Program-made: the position numbers and the translations under genes
The notes under the pieces: model-generated
What the model saw: the letters and a program-made list of their open reading frames with translations, nothing else
What the model was told of the DNA's origin: nothing
Database searches by the model: none
From: Hermodice carunculata
Taxonomy: Eukaryota > Annelida > Polychaeta > Eunicida > Amphinomidae
Assembly (NCBI GenBank): GCA_964020975.1
Contig: OZ026613.1
Location: forward strand, 66,017,892 to 66,081,891
Direction of reading: 5' to 3'
Length of the DNA stretch: 64,000 bases
In this document: positions 25,155 to 39,075 of the stretch, piece by piece
Layout: every line of letters starts with the position of its first letter
How positions within the stretch are numbered: position 1 is the first letter of the stretch

Positions 25155-25333
<179 letters not shown>

Positions 25334-26204
25334 AGTACATGTACACATGTATTGGACACCTTGCATCATGTGCTTCATAGATATCAGTGACCACATGTTG
25401 TATTGATGCTGATTTTGAAGAAAAACATGGTTGAATATATATGTTACAAAACGTCCTGCACATATGTTGTGTGGCCTTTTACATATATCAGGTTGGGGTC
25501 TCAATTTACCAGTGTATGCTTATAGTTCTGGAATTGCTTGCAGCATATCTTTAAAAGTGTCACAATATCCTGGTCACACAAAACCTTTCAGTACCTGAAA
25601 ATAATTGTTGCTGTTTTTTGTTTTTTTTGTTTTTGTTTTCAAAATAAGCCAGACTTTTGTCTTCCTCACTTTGCTTCCTGTTTCATGTAGGCACATTGTA
25701 TTGGGAAGTGTGGGTACAAGAAGGTTTGGAAAGGAAACATTGCTGTGCCATGTACGTCCAGTTAACTTTGTGCTGCCACCTGCTGGAAAAAGTTTGGAGA
25801 AAATTCTTGGAATAAACTTGATGAGAACCAAGTGTCAACAGGTCCTGCTTGAAGATATTTTGCAACCATGAGTCTAAACATTAGCATATGGTGTTAACAG
25901 ACAAATATTTGTAGATTGATAACTGGCATCAGGTGGGATGTACCGATTCAATGTGTCAACAGGTTTGGCTACCCAGGAAGGCCCACACATGCATGCTTTA
26001 CTGCTGTACTTTAAGATCTGGTCAGTGCAAATACAATTACAAGCATATGCTTGCTTTCTGGAATAGACTGTGAGGAAAAGACTTCACAGATTGTAACATC
26101 ACTAAAATACTCTTGTCATGTTAGTGATACTGGTGTACAAATCCTGTAGAACTACAGAGAACTTTTTTTTTCATTAATTTTTTTTTTGGGGGGGGGGGGG
26201 GGAG

Positions 26205-26550
26205 TTCAGATTCAGAACTTTATTGTGCACATTAAATCTGGATAGAGGAGGGTTGGTCAATATTATATACAAGAGGTCTGGGTTCAGGTGACTGTCCAAT
26301 GTGATGATTTAGCATATCTATTCAAGAAACATATATTCCGGATATTTTGTTTGCTTTTTCTTTCTTTTTTTTTTTGAGAGAGAGAGCGTGAGTGTTCAGA
26401 TGTATTGGGAACATTAAATCTGGACAGACCAAGGGGTGATTAATTTGATGCATAAGAGGTCTAGGTTTCAAATGATTGTCAAGTGTGAATTTCAGCACAT
26501 CTATTCGCTAAATTTTTATTCTGGATATATTTTTTGCATGTAGTCCATTT
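26205..26550. repeat. Tandem duplication, unit about 185 nt
   Basis: 'acattaaatctgga', 'ataagaggtct.gg', 'catctattc' and 'ggatat.tttttgc' occur in the same order twice, the second starting near 26395. Homopolymer T and G runs precede the first copy. Confidence 0.65.
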
Positions 26551-26642
26551 TGTGTTCATATCGAAATGTCAGGCAAATTGCATCAGATAATAAAACAGAA
26601 AGAAAAGTACATGTTTTTAAAGTTGTAACTTCAGATATTTAA

Positions 26643-26985
26643 TTAACCCCTGCCCCTTGAATTGACACTGTGTCAACTGCTTCCTTGGTCTGGGTTGGGG
26701 AGAAGTACCTGATGAACCTACGCCAATGAAACTTGTGGACCTGAGCTCTCTCAGTGCCACAATTTGGACTGAGCCAACAGCTTTACTTGGAACACTTTGG
26801 ATGCATTCAAAGCATGCCAAGGAAAGCTCTTGATTCAGTCCATTATATTCTATATAACTACAGGTATGGACTTAAGTGAAAGGTCTTTTTACAGGGAACA
26901 TCTAGCTAGTACCCTCATTATAATTCAGAGCAGTTCATTTTAAGTAGTTTGACTTCAGTCACATTTGGCACTGGAAGAGCTGTGA
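26643..26985. mobile_element. TTAA hairpin MITEs: family A remnant followed by family B
   Basis: 26643 'ttaacccctgccccttgaat' begins a truncated family A copy ('gtgtcaactgcttccttggt'). From about 26743 'ctctctcagtgccacaattt' to 26985 'ggcactggaagagctg' is a family B copy with the hairpin 'gccaacagctttacttgg' / 'ccaaggaaagctcttgattc'. Confidence 0.65.
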
Positions 26986-28079
26986 GCATGCTATGCTGTC
27001 AGCACTCATTCAGAACGTTTTTTCACCAATCACCTTCACCTTATTTTTGGAAAGGGGATATTTGACGAGCAGATAATCTAGGTCAGTGTGATGGGGGAAA
27101 GGGTTAGTGTTCACCCAGCTTGTCAACACTATAATTGGGCCAATTTCTGTCTTGGGCAGCCTGCATGGACTGGCCCCAAGTACAAGTAGTTTCTTGGTTT
27201 TGTTGTGCAGGTGGCACTTCTAGGACAGGGATTGTGCACAGAGACACTTCTGATTAAATGTGTGCTAGTTACCAAGTTAATGTACACCTTGGCTATCAAC
27301 TTGTCCACCACAGGTTGTGAACTGACAATATTTAAGGTAATGTGTAAGACAGGGCCATGCATCGCGTAAGTAGAGATTAAGTAGATATTACCCTGCACCA
27401 GAACCAAGTACCATGACTGAGGTTTGCCGTGTTTATAAATCCGGAACTAGAATACATATGCACTGTACTTGCGTACGTTGCCCAAAAAGCTCATGTGACA
27501 TTTATGCTGCCAAATGAAACAAATAATAGAATACTACATGAGGCACTGGTTGAGTATGTCAGGTTGATACATACATACTGGTTTTGTTGTACAGGTGGCA
27601 TTGATGACAAACTTTTCAATGGGAATAAATATTGACTTTACACAAATGGTCTTTAAGTATTTCAATATGTTATTGTTATTTATTTATTTTTTTTTACTAT
27701 ACATGTAAACCTGCATGTATAAGCCGAGTGCTGGGCAAAAGGAAACTGTAAGGCCAATTTGACAAAGCAAGTAGCCATGAGAGGTGAGCTGTGTGACTCT
27801 CGTACAACCATAAACTGGATCCCATCAGCCACTGGCTGACTGCAATTTCAAGTTGCTTCCCCTTCTTGAAGGGGCAACAATCCTGTTGCTACACTGGGCA
27901 CATCTGTGCATATGCACAATTTAAGGGAAAAGCTTAATTTACGTTTCATTACCACGCAACTCAAAATCTTGCTAATCTTTGAAATTTTTACTTCTCATAT
28001 TAGGAAAGTAAACATACTGGTTTTAGGTCAACCAGTACTGAAGTATGGAACTGTTATACATGTACCCTGTAAGTTGTGT

Positions 28080-30230
28080 GTTTTTGGCCCTGCTGACCAA
28101 AGGTCACCGAGCTTATGCGACTGCTCATGTCTGTCCGTCCATCCATGCATCCGTAAACTTTTGCTCATTAGCGCGATACTATCCACAGTTTTCCAATTAG
28201 CCCAATATAACTGTCAGGACGTTACAGGGTGTATGAAAATCTAGGTCCCTTTGATATTGGTGGTGCCACCTACAATATCATGTAATTAGGGGTCAAAATG
28301 TGAAAATTTGTGAACACCCTGGCATCTTTTAATTTTTGGCAGATCTTCACAAAATTTTGTGGGATTCTGGGGGGAGGTCAAAGTGTAAATTGCTAGTGAT
28401 TCTAGTGGCACCACCTATAATTTGACGGAAATTGTGTGCCAAAATGTGTTTTAAGGTATGAAATTCCATATCTGAATAAGTAATTGGATTAGACTTGCCA
28501 ATTAATAGGATATATAGACCATGTCCTTACCACCACATACCCATAGCTGACTTGTCAGTCAGCTGTGGTTATGTGGTGGTAAGGCAGCCATTGGCCATCT
28601 GTCGTCGGTGAGCTAAAAAGTAAGTAATATTCAAGGTCAGCAAATGTTAAGCTTGGTCAGGAAACCTAAATGATTGGGAAAAATATACAAAGAATTTTGG
28701 ATCTTCAACAAAGTAAGATTCAAGCAAGTTAGTTCAGTAAGAAACAAGAGGCCCATGGGCCTAGTGCTCTGCTGACATTTATAGAGATAACTAATAGAAT
28801 GATGGGTAAATAAAGAGACAATAAGAGATGCTTTTAAATATAATTTATTCAGCAAATTTATATGGGAAGCTCTGCAGAAAGATAAATATAGATCAAATGT
28901 GATGACCTAATTAATGACTTTGACAGTGTATGGGTCGTGACCATATGTTTGTTTTGTTTTTTAATGTGACAAATTATAGGTCCAATTGTGACTTCTTGTT
29001 ACTTGGACATGCGACTTCACTTGTGACGAATATTAAACACTTGACATGATCTATATATTCTATAAATTTGGTTTATCTAATTCAGTTAGTTTTCGCGATA
29101 TGGAATTTTTTATCTCAACAGATATTTTAATTCATAATTTCCGTCAAATTATAGGTAGTGCCACTATTACCATAACCAACCAAGATTTTGACCTCTTCTA
29201 CAATCAAACTAAATTTCATGAAGATCGATCAAAAATTAACGAGGATGGACTGATCAAAAGATTTTAACATTTTAAGCTGTATATTACATAATACTATAGG
29301 TGGCACCACCAACATTGATGTCGATAAAGATTTTCATGAACTTCTAAACGTTAAATGGGCCTAACTGAAAAATTGTGGGGGGACAGAGCATTCATGAGAT
29401 GACACCTATATTCAAACTGGAAATTTGACCTTGACCTTTAACTCAGATAAAAAAAAAAAAGTCAATTCAATATATGCACCCCACATCTAGCTTTCCATGC
29501 ATGGTCTGTTTGTTCAAATTGGGTAATAACTTTTTGAGTTATTGAAGAAAAACAATAAATTTGGACAAGTGCCAAACTCCACAATTACTGGGTCCCCATG
29601 ACCCCAAAAGTGGGTCACCAAGTACAGTTTTATGTCAATGTAATCAAGCTAAATTTTGACCTGGAGGCTCAATTCTCTTTGCGATTGCTATTCATGCTAC
29701 ACCCTGCCATTACAAAATCACCTCTTTCAACTTTACAGGCATGAAGACCTCACAAAAATAAGTCAAGGTCACTGACATTTCGTAAAATTCTAGCATTGGC
29801 CATGGTCTATATATCCTATAAATTTGGCAAGTCTTACCCAAATACTTTTCCAAATACGGAATTTTATATCTTAAAACACATTTTGGCTCATAATTTCCCT
29901 TGAATAAAAGGTGTTCCCACTAGTATCATTAGCAACTTAGACATCCCCAACAATCCCACCATATTTCGTGAAGATCTGCCAAGTGAGAGTGTTCACAGGA
30001 TTTTCATATTTTGACCCCCATACATGTACATGTATTACATAATATTGTAGGTGGCACCACAAACTTCAAAAGAGACTTAGATTTTCATACACCCTAGAAG
30101 TCCTGAAAGTTATATTGGGCTAAGTTGAAAACTGTGGACAGTATCACACTCACAAGCAAAAGTTTACAGACGGACAGACAGGCATGAGTGGTCATATAAG
30201 CTCTGCGATGTTAGGTCAGCAGAGCTAAAA
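28080..30230. repeat. Composite mollusc-type repeat region ending 'gtcagcagagctaaaa'
   Basis: 28088 'ctgctgaccaaaggtcaccg' and 28744 'aacaagaggcccatgggcct' look like element starts; 30212-30228 'gtcagcagagctaaaa' is the complementary end. Inside are near-repeats of 'aggtggcaccac' (29300, 30048; reverse form 28263), 'catgaagatc', 'ttgggctaa' and 'gtcaaggtcactgacatt'. The 46530-47130 region is a second, shorter copy. Confidence 0.7.
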
Positions 30231-30626
30231 ACTGCATCACCACAAATGCACTACAGGTATTGATCTCTTGAAAACTGTTCATGTAATCAAGTATTGGACA
30301 TTTTGGATGCAAAGCCTTCAGGGCCAACAATGATTCCAAATTCTAAAGTTTCATGAAAAGACATACCAACATACCTACATCTAATGAGAAAAAAAATGGT
30401 CTAGGTCAAGAGCTTTCTCCAGCAGCCTTCAAATGAACTGTGCCACAAAGAAAAATGTTGATTTTATTTCCAACTCAGCACTGAAAGGTGTGACTGCATG
30501 GACCACAGCCGCAATGAACATACCACTGAAATATGTACACATATACATGCACTTGTGGGACAACAGTATTTTCACGTCATTTATTGCTGTTGACTGCCAC
30601 ATGTTCAGTTTAGAGATATAACAATA

Positions 30627-30857
30627 TTAACTCTTTCAGTGCCAAATTTTGGACCGAGTCAGCAGCTTTTCTCAGCACACATTGGGCGCAATGCACGCTG
30701 AGAAAAGCTGTTGACTTGGGATATTCTCTCTGCAACTATAGGCACGCTGGTACTTGAATGAAAGGTGTTTTTTGAGGAATATGAATCTAAATATGTGATT
30801 CAGACTAGTTTGACTACAGTAGATTGATTTTAGTCGTGATTGGCACTGTAAGGGTAA
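30627..30857 (+). mobile_element. TTAA hairpin MITE, family B
   Basis: Starts TTAACTCTTTCAGTGCCA and ends TGGCACTGTAAGGGTAA. Hairpin 'gtcagcagcttttctcagca' / 'tgctgagaaaagctgttgac' around 'cacattgggcgcaatgca'. The interior shares 'actataggcacgctggtact' with 55232-55459 and 54032-54241. Confidence 0.8.
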
Positions 30858-31201
30858 ACATAGAAACAATGTATCACTGGAAGAAGAGTCTGTGGTTTGA
30901 TTTATTCAGGCCGTAAAATGTCAACACAGTAAGTACCAAATATATAACACATGCAAGTATCATTTTATTATTGCAATTTTATCCATGTTGGGATGCTCAC
31001 TACACTGCTAGTAATGCTACATTGGAACAAACATGAGATCGATGCCTTTATGCTCAAGATATATGCCCTTGTGTTTAGTGTATTGTATTTCCCAGTATCC
31101 TACCGTGTTTCAGGTTTCAAAGAGCATTGCACCGAGTAGTTTTACCAGCACTGTAAAAATTGTCACAGAAAGCACAAAGCTTAAGAAACACATGTACTGC
31201 C

Positions 31202-31421
31202 TTAACCCTTTCCCCCTTGAATTAAGACTGAGTCAACAGCTTTCCTTGGCATGGGTTGGGCACTGGAAAGCTGTTGACCTGGGGCATGTGATCTTGATAA
31301 GTCTCATGTACATTTCTCAGTCAAATTGTTTTTCATAACTGTTGAAATTAGTTGACAACACTGAAGCAGACGACATTTGGCTGCCAGCCGGTTTAGGCCG
31401 GTTTGAGGGGGAAAGGATTAA
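31202..31421 (+). mobile_element. TTAA hairpin MITE, family A, one arm shortened
   Basis: TTAACCCTTTCCCCCTTGAA at the left and GAGGGGGAAAGGATTAA at the right give terminal inverted repeats next to TTAA. Inside, 'gagtcaacagctttccttgg' and 'ggaaagctgttgacctgggg' pair; part of the second arm is missing. Confidence 0.82.
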
Positions 31422-32109
31422 TTAATGTAATGGTTTGCTTTACTCCCATCTCCATCCCACCCCAGCTGAATATAACTGGCACAGTATGTATAATGAGCAT
31501 AATTTTTCAAACTGCTGTGAACTATCAAATAATAACTTTCCAAAATTCACTTATCCATAAGTTTCTTGTAGCATCATAACACATGTTGATGTACTGTACA
31601 GTAAGTCATGTACATGTCAAAATTTTTGTTGTTGTGGAGATCATGCAGATAATTACATCCTGTCATGAAAAGTAATGAAGACTGGACACATGCCGTAAAT
31701 TTTCAGGTAGTAGGGAGTAGATATATTGATTATTCATGTATACCCTAGGGGAGCGTTCTGTTCAATTATTGTAAGGGTTTTATTTTGTCCTTGTTATGCG
31801 TTTGTATGTCTGTATGCTACACCTTGTTAATGGTATATGTCAATAAAGTTGTTTGGTATTTCATGCGAACAAACTTAAATCTTGCTGTAACACATAAATA
31901 TTTTTTATCCACTTCATACAATTATTTCAAAGAAAATGATTTTAGCAAAGTTCTTTAAATTTGCCCTCCCCCCCCCCCCCCCCCGAGTGGTCACACACTA
32001 CAGCACTCAGATTGCACTGTCCTTTCAGTTACCAGGGCATGGTTACTCGACCACATGACACCATCATGCTTGAGATGTCATGTTAAACCCGTCTGCTTGG
32101 ACAGTTTGA

Positions 32110-32270
32110 CTAGTATAGTCTTAGCATGTGTGTCGACGTGCTCTTTCTGTGACGTCTGCTTAACGTGTGTTAGCAACATTACCCCCTGCTATATAAGCAG
32201 TGGTTTAAGATGATCCAACTGCCACTGACAAGAATCATGGAAGATTGTAAACCGGTCTGGCTTTTTTCCT
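32110..32270 (+). promoter_or_regulatory. Promoter-like stretch, unassigned
   Basis: 'tgtgacgtctgcttaacgtg' (CRE-like TGACGTC) lies about 40 nt before 'ctgctatataagcagtgg', a good TATA box. No downstream exon is recognised. It could be a cryptic promoter or part of an old element; kept at low confidence. Confidence 0.2.
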
Positions 32271-32779
32271 TTGTTAGGTTTATCTGGTGCTGGTCTTGCT
32301 TGGTCTTTCTCTGTCATCTTTTTGTTTGGTTTATGGAGTTTTACTCGGCACTGAAAGCACTTCCCTAGTGAGACCTAATTATGCCTCTCCTACTGCAAAA
32401 TGGGAACATCCATCACATTAGGACCAGAGCTGTAATTTTTTCTTTGGTGATTTCACTTAGCTTTCATGAAACTATACATGTACACACAAATCTATCACGA
32501 CCTCTGGATGTGACAAGTGCCAAAACTAGGTCAACTTGGGTCACACAGGCTGCTGGCAGGTGGGTGGGGGTCATACATTCATTACTCTATGATTGCACTT
32601 AAATGTTGCCCACTCCATATTGTCTTCATGGGGATACTCAACTCCATTTGATCTTGAGGTTATCAACACCTCTTACCCTGTGGTTAACCATGTCCCCACC
32701 ATTCCCTTTCTCAAGCAACTTTTATGTCAACAAGAAATATTTGATGGGAAAATAAGAAAATGTGTGTGGGTTATATGTT

Positions 32780-33800
32780 GAAAGTATGATGTTGTCATGC
32801 AGCACGGCTTTAGTAAACTAGAAGCTGATCAGTGACCGCAAAACCCCTCGGCCAGGACAGAGGGACAGAAGGATGGACGGACACGTAGGTGATGACAATT
32901 CCCCTCCAGTAGGTCAGGTTACTTCTGTTTAATCTAATGACAAAGCTTTGGTACAAATGCAATGAGCAGAGATATCATGGCAAAGCCATTTTTCTTCAAC
33001 GCAGTACTGTGACCTAAATGTGTGACCCAGTGACCTAGTTTTCAATAGGCACCTGAGGCATCCATAGGACCAACTGTCAAAATAATTGATGAAGCTACAT
33101 TCAATATTTTTGTAGATATTGTGTTAACGGCATTTTTTTCTTCAATGTAGTACTGTGACCTAAATATGTGACCTAGTGCCCTACTTTTTGATAGGCACCT
33201 GAACCACCTCAATAGCCTTACGTGATAAAAATTTGGTCTCTGTAAAATGAGTATTTCTGGAGATATGGCGTGGCAAAGCCATTTTTCTTCAATGCAACAC
33301 TGTGACCTAAATATGTGACCAAATGACCTAGTTTTTATTAGGTGTCTGGGTATCCTTAGGACCAACTGTCATAAATAATTGGTGCAGCTACAATTAGTAA
33401 TTTAATATTTGAAGATATCATGGTATGGCCATTTTTCTTCAATACAGGACTGTGACCAAATATGTGACCCAGTGACCTAGTTTTCCATAGACATCTGGGG
33501 CATCTTTAGGTCCAACTGTCATAAATAATTGATGAAACTATATTCAATATTTTTTTAGATATTGTGTTAACGCTGTTTTTTTTTTTTTTTTTTTTGCAAT
33601 GTAGTACTGTGACCTAACAATGAGACCTAGTGACCTACTTTTCAATAGGCACCTGAAGCACCTCAATAACCCCCTGTGATAAAAATTTGGTCTCTGTACA
33701 GTGAGTATTTTTGGAGATATATGGCATTAACAAGGCATGGACAGACAGAGGTGTAGGTGACAACAATACCACTCCGGCCATATGGGCCGAGGGGTAAAAA
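32780..33800. repeat. Satellite-like tandem repeat, about 150-nt unit, five copies
   Basis: 'tttttcttcaatgcagtact' with 'gtgacctaaatatgtgacc', 'agtgacctagttttcaatag' and 'gcacctg' recurs near 32990, 33134, 33282, 33433 and 33590. Ends resemble each other in reverse: 'acccctcggcc' at the left and 'ggccgaggggtaaaa' at the right (33785-33799), so the array sits inside one inverted-repeat-ended element. Confidence 0.75.
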
Positions 33801-34076
33801 TGACAGTGTAGGGACAGTCACACACATTTATGTCATTTGGTGACTACATATGATGAGACTCTGCATACCAATATAATTTGTCTGACAATTATCACAAAGA
33901 CAACATAATCAATAAATATTATACATGTACATATATATTTGTTTCCTATCAAAACAGACTGCACTGACACACAGTAAAGCCTAACCTCACCAAACAAGTA
34001 GTTACAGCAAAACATTAAATTAAACAGAACTTGTTTGGCAAGAATTGATACAGATGTTGACCTTGTCATGCGATCT

Positions 34077-34307
34077 TTAACCTCTTTCCCCTGAATTAAA
34101 ACAGAGTCCACAGCCTCCCTTGGGGGCAGGTTTGGGCACTAGCTTTGCCACACAGAAAGCTGCTGATCAGAACATGCTGGTGTATAGGACCCATCTGCAC
34201 TTCTCATTCAAACTGTTTTACTTTCACACTTAAAAATAAATAAAAAATATTATTGAAGCACACGATATTTTACTTTCAGTTCCTTTTGGCAAGAGGAAAG
34301 GGTTTAG
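34077..34307 (+). mobile_element. TTAA hairpin MITE, family A, diverged
   Basis: 'ttaacctctttcccctgaat' at the left and 'ggcaagaggaaagggttta' at the right. Interior 'gagtccacagcctcccttgg' and 'catctgcacttctcattcaa' match the family. Confidence 0.7.
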
Positions 34308-35105
34308 CAAGTGTCATGTTATGATGACTCAAAATGAGCACTTTGGAGTTTTTGTCAAACTAGAGGACCAGTAATGGACCTGTGCCCTGCTGATCTTGCA
34401 TGTACATACTGACAGTTGCTCATAATTAAATTACAATTCTCTATGAATGTGACTATCCAGTGACATGACATTTGACAATTTTGGGAATGAATGTCTTTGC
34501 AATTACATGCAATAAAATATAAATGTGCATGATTTGATTACAATTTATTAAAGTTGTCCTGCAGTTTCGGTATCTATGATAAGGTTACTTGTATGCAATG
34601 GTAAAATAGCCTTCACAATGACCTACCATCAAGTACAATACCCAACTTAATGAAGGGGAAAAAAAATTCAAATCAAATTTACATTAATCCATGTTTTCAA
34701 TCTGAATAAATTTCCACTCATTCGATCCATTTGGAACCTATTCCAATTTTACAATGATGTACATGTATTCCAGGCACTGGTAATAAATCAAGGTGGGCAC
34801 ACTAATTTAGTTCTGTATTTTTATTTTACTTACAAGTATTCTGAATATGAGTAACGGGTACTCAGTATTGGTATCGGATGGAAGCAAAGTATCTGGTATC
34901 GGATGAAATACCAGTATCGGATCATCCTTACTGTGCACTAACTATACTAACATGTAAATTTTTTGTTCATCACATAATTTGAAAAAAAAATTGTTGAAGA
35001 TCAGGAAATTTCAGCAGCATTACCAGGTGAACAGCTGTACTACACACTAAGACAAGGTATATTCCAACCATGTTTACAGCAAATCCTGTCAACTGCCAGT
35101 GGTGT

Positions 35106-35108
<3 letters not shown>

Positions 35109-35143
<35 letters not shown>
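35109..35143. repeat. (CA)n microsatellite
   Basis: About 17 uninterrupted CA units. Confidence 0.95.
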
Positions 35144-35145
<2 letters not shown>

Positions 35146-35452
35146 TTCATAAATCCAGAAACAAATCTAGGTGCCCCTTGTTGAACAAATTTGTTGAACG
35201 ATAAAAATGATCAAAGAATCCCTGCATCAATGAAGCATAACTTGTTCCATATAATAAACACAGTATACCCATACCAAGTTTGATGAGCATTAGCCCACCA
35301 CTTTTTTAGAGGTCAAACTTGTGCCTTGTTGAATGTCAGATGGACAACGAACAATGACAAATAATGAACTATCAGATAAGCTCAATTGTTTTTTTCCATC
35401 AGCTGAGCTAAAAAGTTAAGGAATGCTAATGTGCTGTATTACACATCAAATA

Positions 35453-35678
35453 TTACCCATTTCCTCACTGAATTAAGACTGGGTCAACAGCTTTCCCTGG
35501 AATAGTGCACAACCCATGCCAAAGAAAGCTGTTGACCTAGGTCACGTTATCTTTATAGGTTGAGCTACAATTTTTATTCAAATCATTTTTTCATTTTTGA
35601 TGAAATAATAAAAAAACATTGAAGTGGACAACATTTGACCAGCAGCCAGTTTCAGGCGGCTCAAGAGGGAAAGGTCAA
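35453..35678 (+). mobile_element. TTAA hairpin MITE, family A
   Basis: 'ttacccatttcctcactgaa' at the left, 'ctcaagagggaaaggtcaa' at the right; hairpin 'gggtcaacagctttccctgg' / 'ccaaagaaagctgttgacct'. Confidence 0.75.
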
Positions 35679-37432
35679 CAATGAAAAGAAACCACTTAAA
35701 ATTTTAACAAAACTTGCATCATGCAGCACATTCATGATGCCCACAATACAACCCAATGTTTCAACTGGCCAAAGCATTTTGAAAAGTGCACATTTTACAG
35801 ATCAGATCACCTTTTTCACCTTCCAATTCAGCTAAATCAGCTATCATTATAATCATCTACCCTTACATTTCATTTTGTACACAGCCACCAGCAAGGCCAC
35901 ATGTATACACGAGTGCAGTATTGTTACACTGGGTACTCTTTTAACATTGAGAGCTTTTTGATACATTGTTATACATGTAAGTACTTTTAAAGCAGACAAC
36001 TACTGTCTTAAGTCTGTGCAAAAATGCTATGATGTTAAGGACTTCATTCTTTATAAATAAGAAACAGTTTGTTAGTAAATTGTTAGCATGTCATGATTAC
36101 ATTTGATACACATCTTCCTTTGTCTGTTGTCCAAGTCTTGTTCTCTAGGAATCATTGCATCACATCCACACCTCATCATCTTGTATTTGTCACTTTGATA
36201 TCACAGAAACTAAAATATTTTAATTTTATGTTTTATTTACACAGAATATATGAAAGAGAACCTTTCCACATATCAGATGCATGACTCGTGCCACTTGCTA
36301 ACCTGGGTAACTATGTATCGGTACCCATGCAAAGGGGCCTTCCAACTTACATTGTAAGCCCAATAGGTTTTGCTGAGACATTTGTATTTGAATAAAACCC
36401 AAAGTGAAACAACTTTTTCCATACACCCTGTTTCCCTATCATCAATTAAACTGAAGACTCATCATTTTCAAACGTTGAAAAGCACTCTTTCTGGGGGAGT
36501 GATAATAAGAATGAACTTCCGTATTGTCCCTATTAAGTGCACCAATGCCCTTAAACACCCCTCCCCTTCATGACCAAGCAAATACCCATAATCATGCAGT
36601 ACTTTACTACAATTTTATTGACATTTTGCAAAAAAATATACTAAATAGAGATGAAGAAACAAGGCTAGTTCAATTATAATTTTCTATGTGCCTGGGGTGC
36701 TAAAAAGGGATAATATGGTAATCAAAAAATAGTATACTCTGTATCCTCCTTTGAAAATGATGAAAATGTTGAACCATCCCTAAAAATAAGAATAAGCAGT
36801 ACATTGTATTTAAGAACTTTTTGAAACTCTTTGATCCTGAAGAACAACTGGTTCAAAGCTTACTAAAAGCCAGCAGGTCATGGGAATGTGCTAATTTAAC
36901 CATTATACATCAAAATCCTTGGTCAGTTGTTTTTTTTTGTTTTGTTTTGACAGTTCATCCTACTCAATGCACATGGATTTTGTGATATACATGTGCAATA
37001 CTTGTAGGTTGTTTAAGTACAAAGACGTCAAACAGCTGAACCTGAGAAATTTAATATCTATCTGTTCTCTCAATGGGAGTCCCATTTAATTACAATAAGG
37101 ATAAGGGCCAGCTAGGCAGGAGATTAGAGTATTTGATAGCTCTTTATGACAACAAAAGAAAAAACAAAAACAAAACAAGAGATTTCCTGCCTAAATCACG
37201 AGGCACAGAGTCTCTGTGGTTAGGAATACAACTTTTATACTTACATGCACTCTGTCCTTTGCTGCTACTAGTCCCTATATATATATGTACAATTGCTAGT
37301 ATCAGCTACACAGAACAGCCTCTTCTCATCAATATTGAATGGTTCACATGATCATATTGAACAAAACTGCACATCAAACCATCTGCACTCTACATAGACC
37401 CATGTGAAATTCAACGCAAACAAGCAAATACA

Positions 37433-37610
37433 GTGGTACCTGCTATAAAGTCTCTCAATAAAAACACATCTTTTCAGACTGGCGTTTCAGGATACATCAT
37501 TATATTTCCTTGTTAAATGTACCTTTATTTTAAGACCATCTGAGGTGTAATACCAGTATCTGGTGGCAGCAGGGGTGGTCGTAAATAGCAGGCACTAATG
37601 GACCAGAAAT
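37433..37610. mobile_element. MITE with CAGTGGTACCTGCT ends (pogo-like), diverged copy
   Basis: 'tacagtggtacctgctataa' at the left and 'taaatagcaggcact' at the right, with 'tttattttaagaccatctg' inside. Other copies are at 42246-42425 and 58541-58710. Confidence 0.65.
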
Positions 37611-37884
37611 GCACCCTGTTATCCTTGACTTGCAATGAAGCTCTTCAAATTTTTATGCTTGTAACAGCTGTACACCACATAATAAATTCATTTTTTTTTC
37701 AACACAGTAATCCCTCTATGGAAAAACAACTCCCTTGAAATATCACTGGGCTCGAGAGACCACAGTCATCAGGTCTACATTGCTTTGTTTGCCATGATAT
37801 TTAGAGACCCAGTGCTTTTTTCTTGCATCCAGTGGTGAATCTTAGGATCCCAGATTACCACACTTGAGGGCGTTCAGTAGATTT

Positions 37885-38400
37885 TTTTTTAGCTCAGGTG
37901 ACTTTTTAGTCAGCTGAGCTTATAAAATGGGTCTGTGTGTCATCCATAGTGTCTGTCAGTCAACAATTCACATTTTTGAGTTCTTCTCTGGAACTGTTGG
38001 CCAGATTCACTTCAAAGTTTGTGGGGATGCACACGTGGATTGGGGGAGGAGCACTCCCCCCCCCCCCACCCCCAAACAAAATTAAAGGCAAAATCTTAAA
38101 AAAAAAAAATTCTTCAAAACTGCCAAACCAATTGCTTTGAAATTACACTTCTGGGGAATGCTGAGAAACTTGGTGGTGACACTCTGAATCCCTGATTTTT
38201 AACAATTTTTTCAATTGGGGTGTCTGCCAGCTAATGCATGCACTCCTATTGATTACCATGCACATCAATGCGGATTGCAATGGAAAGTCACACTTTTGAC
38301 ATCTTCTCCAAAACTGTCAACCAGATTCACTTAAAACTTGGTGGGGGTATGTAAGGTTGGTCTCTACTAAGTTTGCTCAAATTGTTTCACTTTGATGACT
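37885..38400. repeat. Copy of the 5703-8240 repeat type
   Basis: 'ttagctcaggtgactttttagtcagctgagc' style start (37890-37920), then 'gccagattcacttcaaagtt', 'ccaaaccaattgctttgaaa', 'gattgcaatggaaagtcaca' and 'gtcaaccagattcacttaaa', in the same order as 5700-7880. Confidence 0.7.
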
Positions 38401-38874
38401 TTTTTTGGGGGGGGGGGGGCAAAATTTCTTGTTTTGGTAAAATTTTCAAAAATCATATGAAAATAACTCCATCAAGTGCTGCCCTCTGGAGTCCTACAAG
38501 GGTGTGTGTGGGTGGCTTCTTCACAGCAGACTAAGGTACAAATTTGAGGTCTTCAGAGGGCGGTTAGCCTTTACAGATACTGCCTAGAAGGGTGCTGACT
38601 AGAGTTAAGGCAAACAGCTGTCATAACATGGTACATTTTTACTAAAATTACTACATGTGCTTTCAAAACAATAAATTTACATACACAGTATAGAAAACTT
38701 GTTTGCAATGACCCATTTTAAAATCTCCACTGGCCCTTTTTCCACACAGACATAAATACTAGTGGACTTCACAATATTTAAGTATATACATGTCAGTAAG
38801 CCTGGAAACAATGCAAAATTACAATAACCTTAAGTTTAATTGCCACTGTAAGGAACAGGACTAGCAGCCAGACA

Positions 38875-39075
38875 CCACTGCGAACATGACCAACAGAGAC
38901 ACCACTGCAAACCTGATCAACAGAGACACCACTGCAAACATGACCAACAGAGACACCACTGCCAACAAGACCAACAGAGACACCACTGCCAACAAGACCA
39001 ACAGAGACACCACTGCCAACATGGCCAACAGAGACACCACTGCAAGGAACATGACGAACAAAGTAACACCACTGC
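38875..39075. repeat. 27-nt minisatellite, about seven units
   Basis: The unit 'acatgaccaacagagacacc' plus 'actgcca' repeats in register. Because 27 is a multiple of three it gives an open frame of 9-residue repeats (TNRDTTANM) on the + strand and a second on the - strand. No start context, splice sites or flanking coding sequence support a gene. Confidence 0.92.

Noticed and set aside
32110-32340. Possible solo terminal repeat of an LTR-type element (TATA box, T-rich tract after it)
   Set aside because: No matching second copy, no clear TG...CA limits and no neighbouring element parts; left as an unassigned promoter-like stretch.
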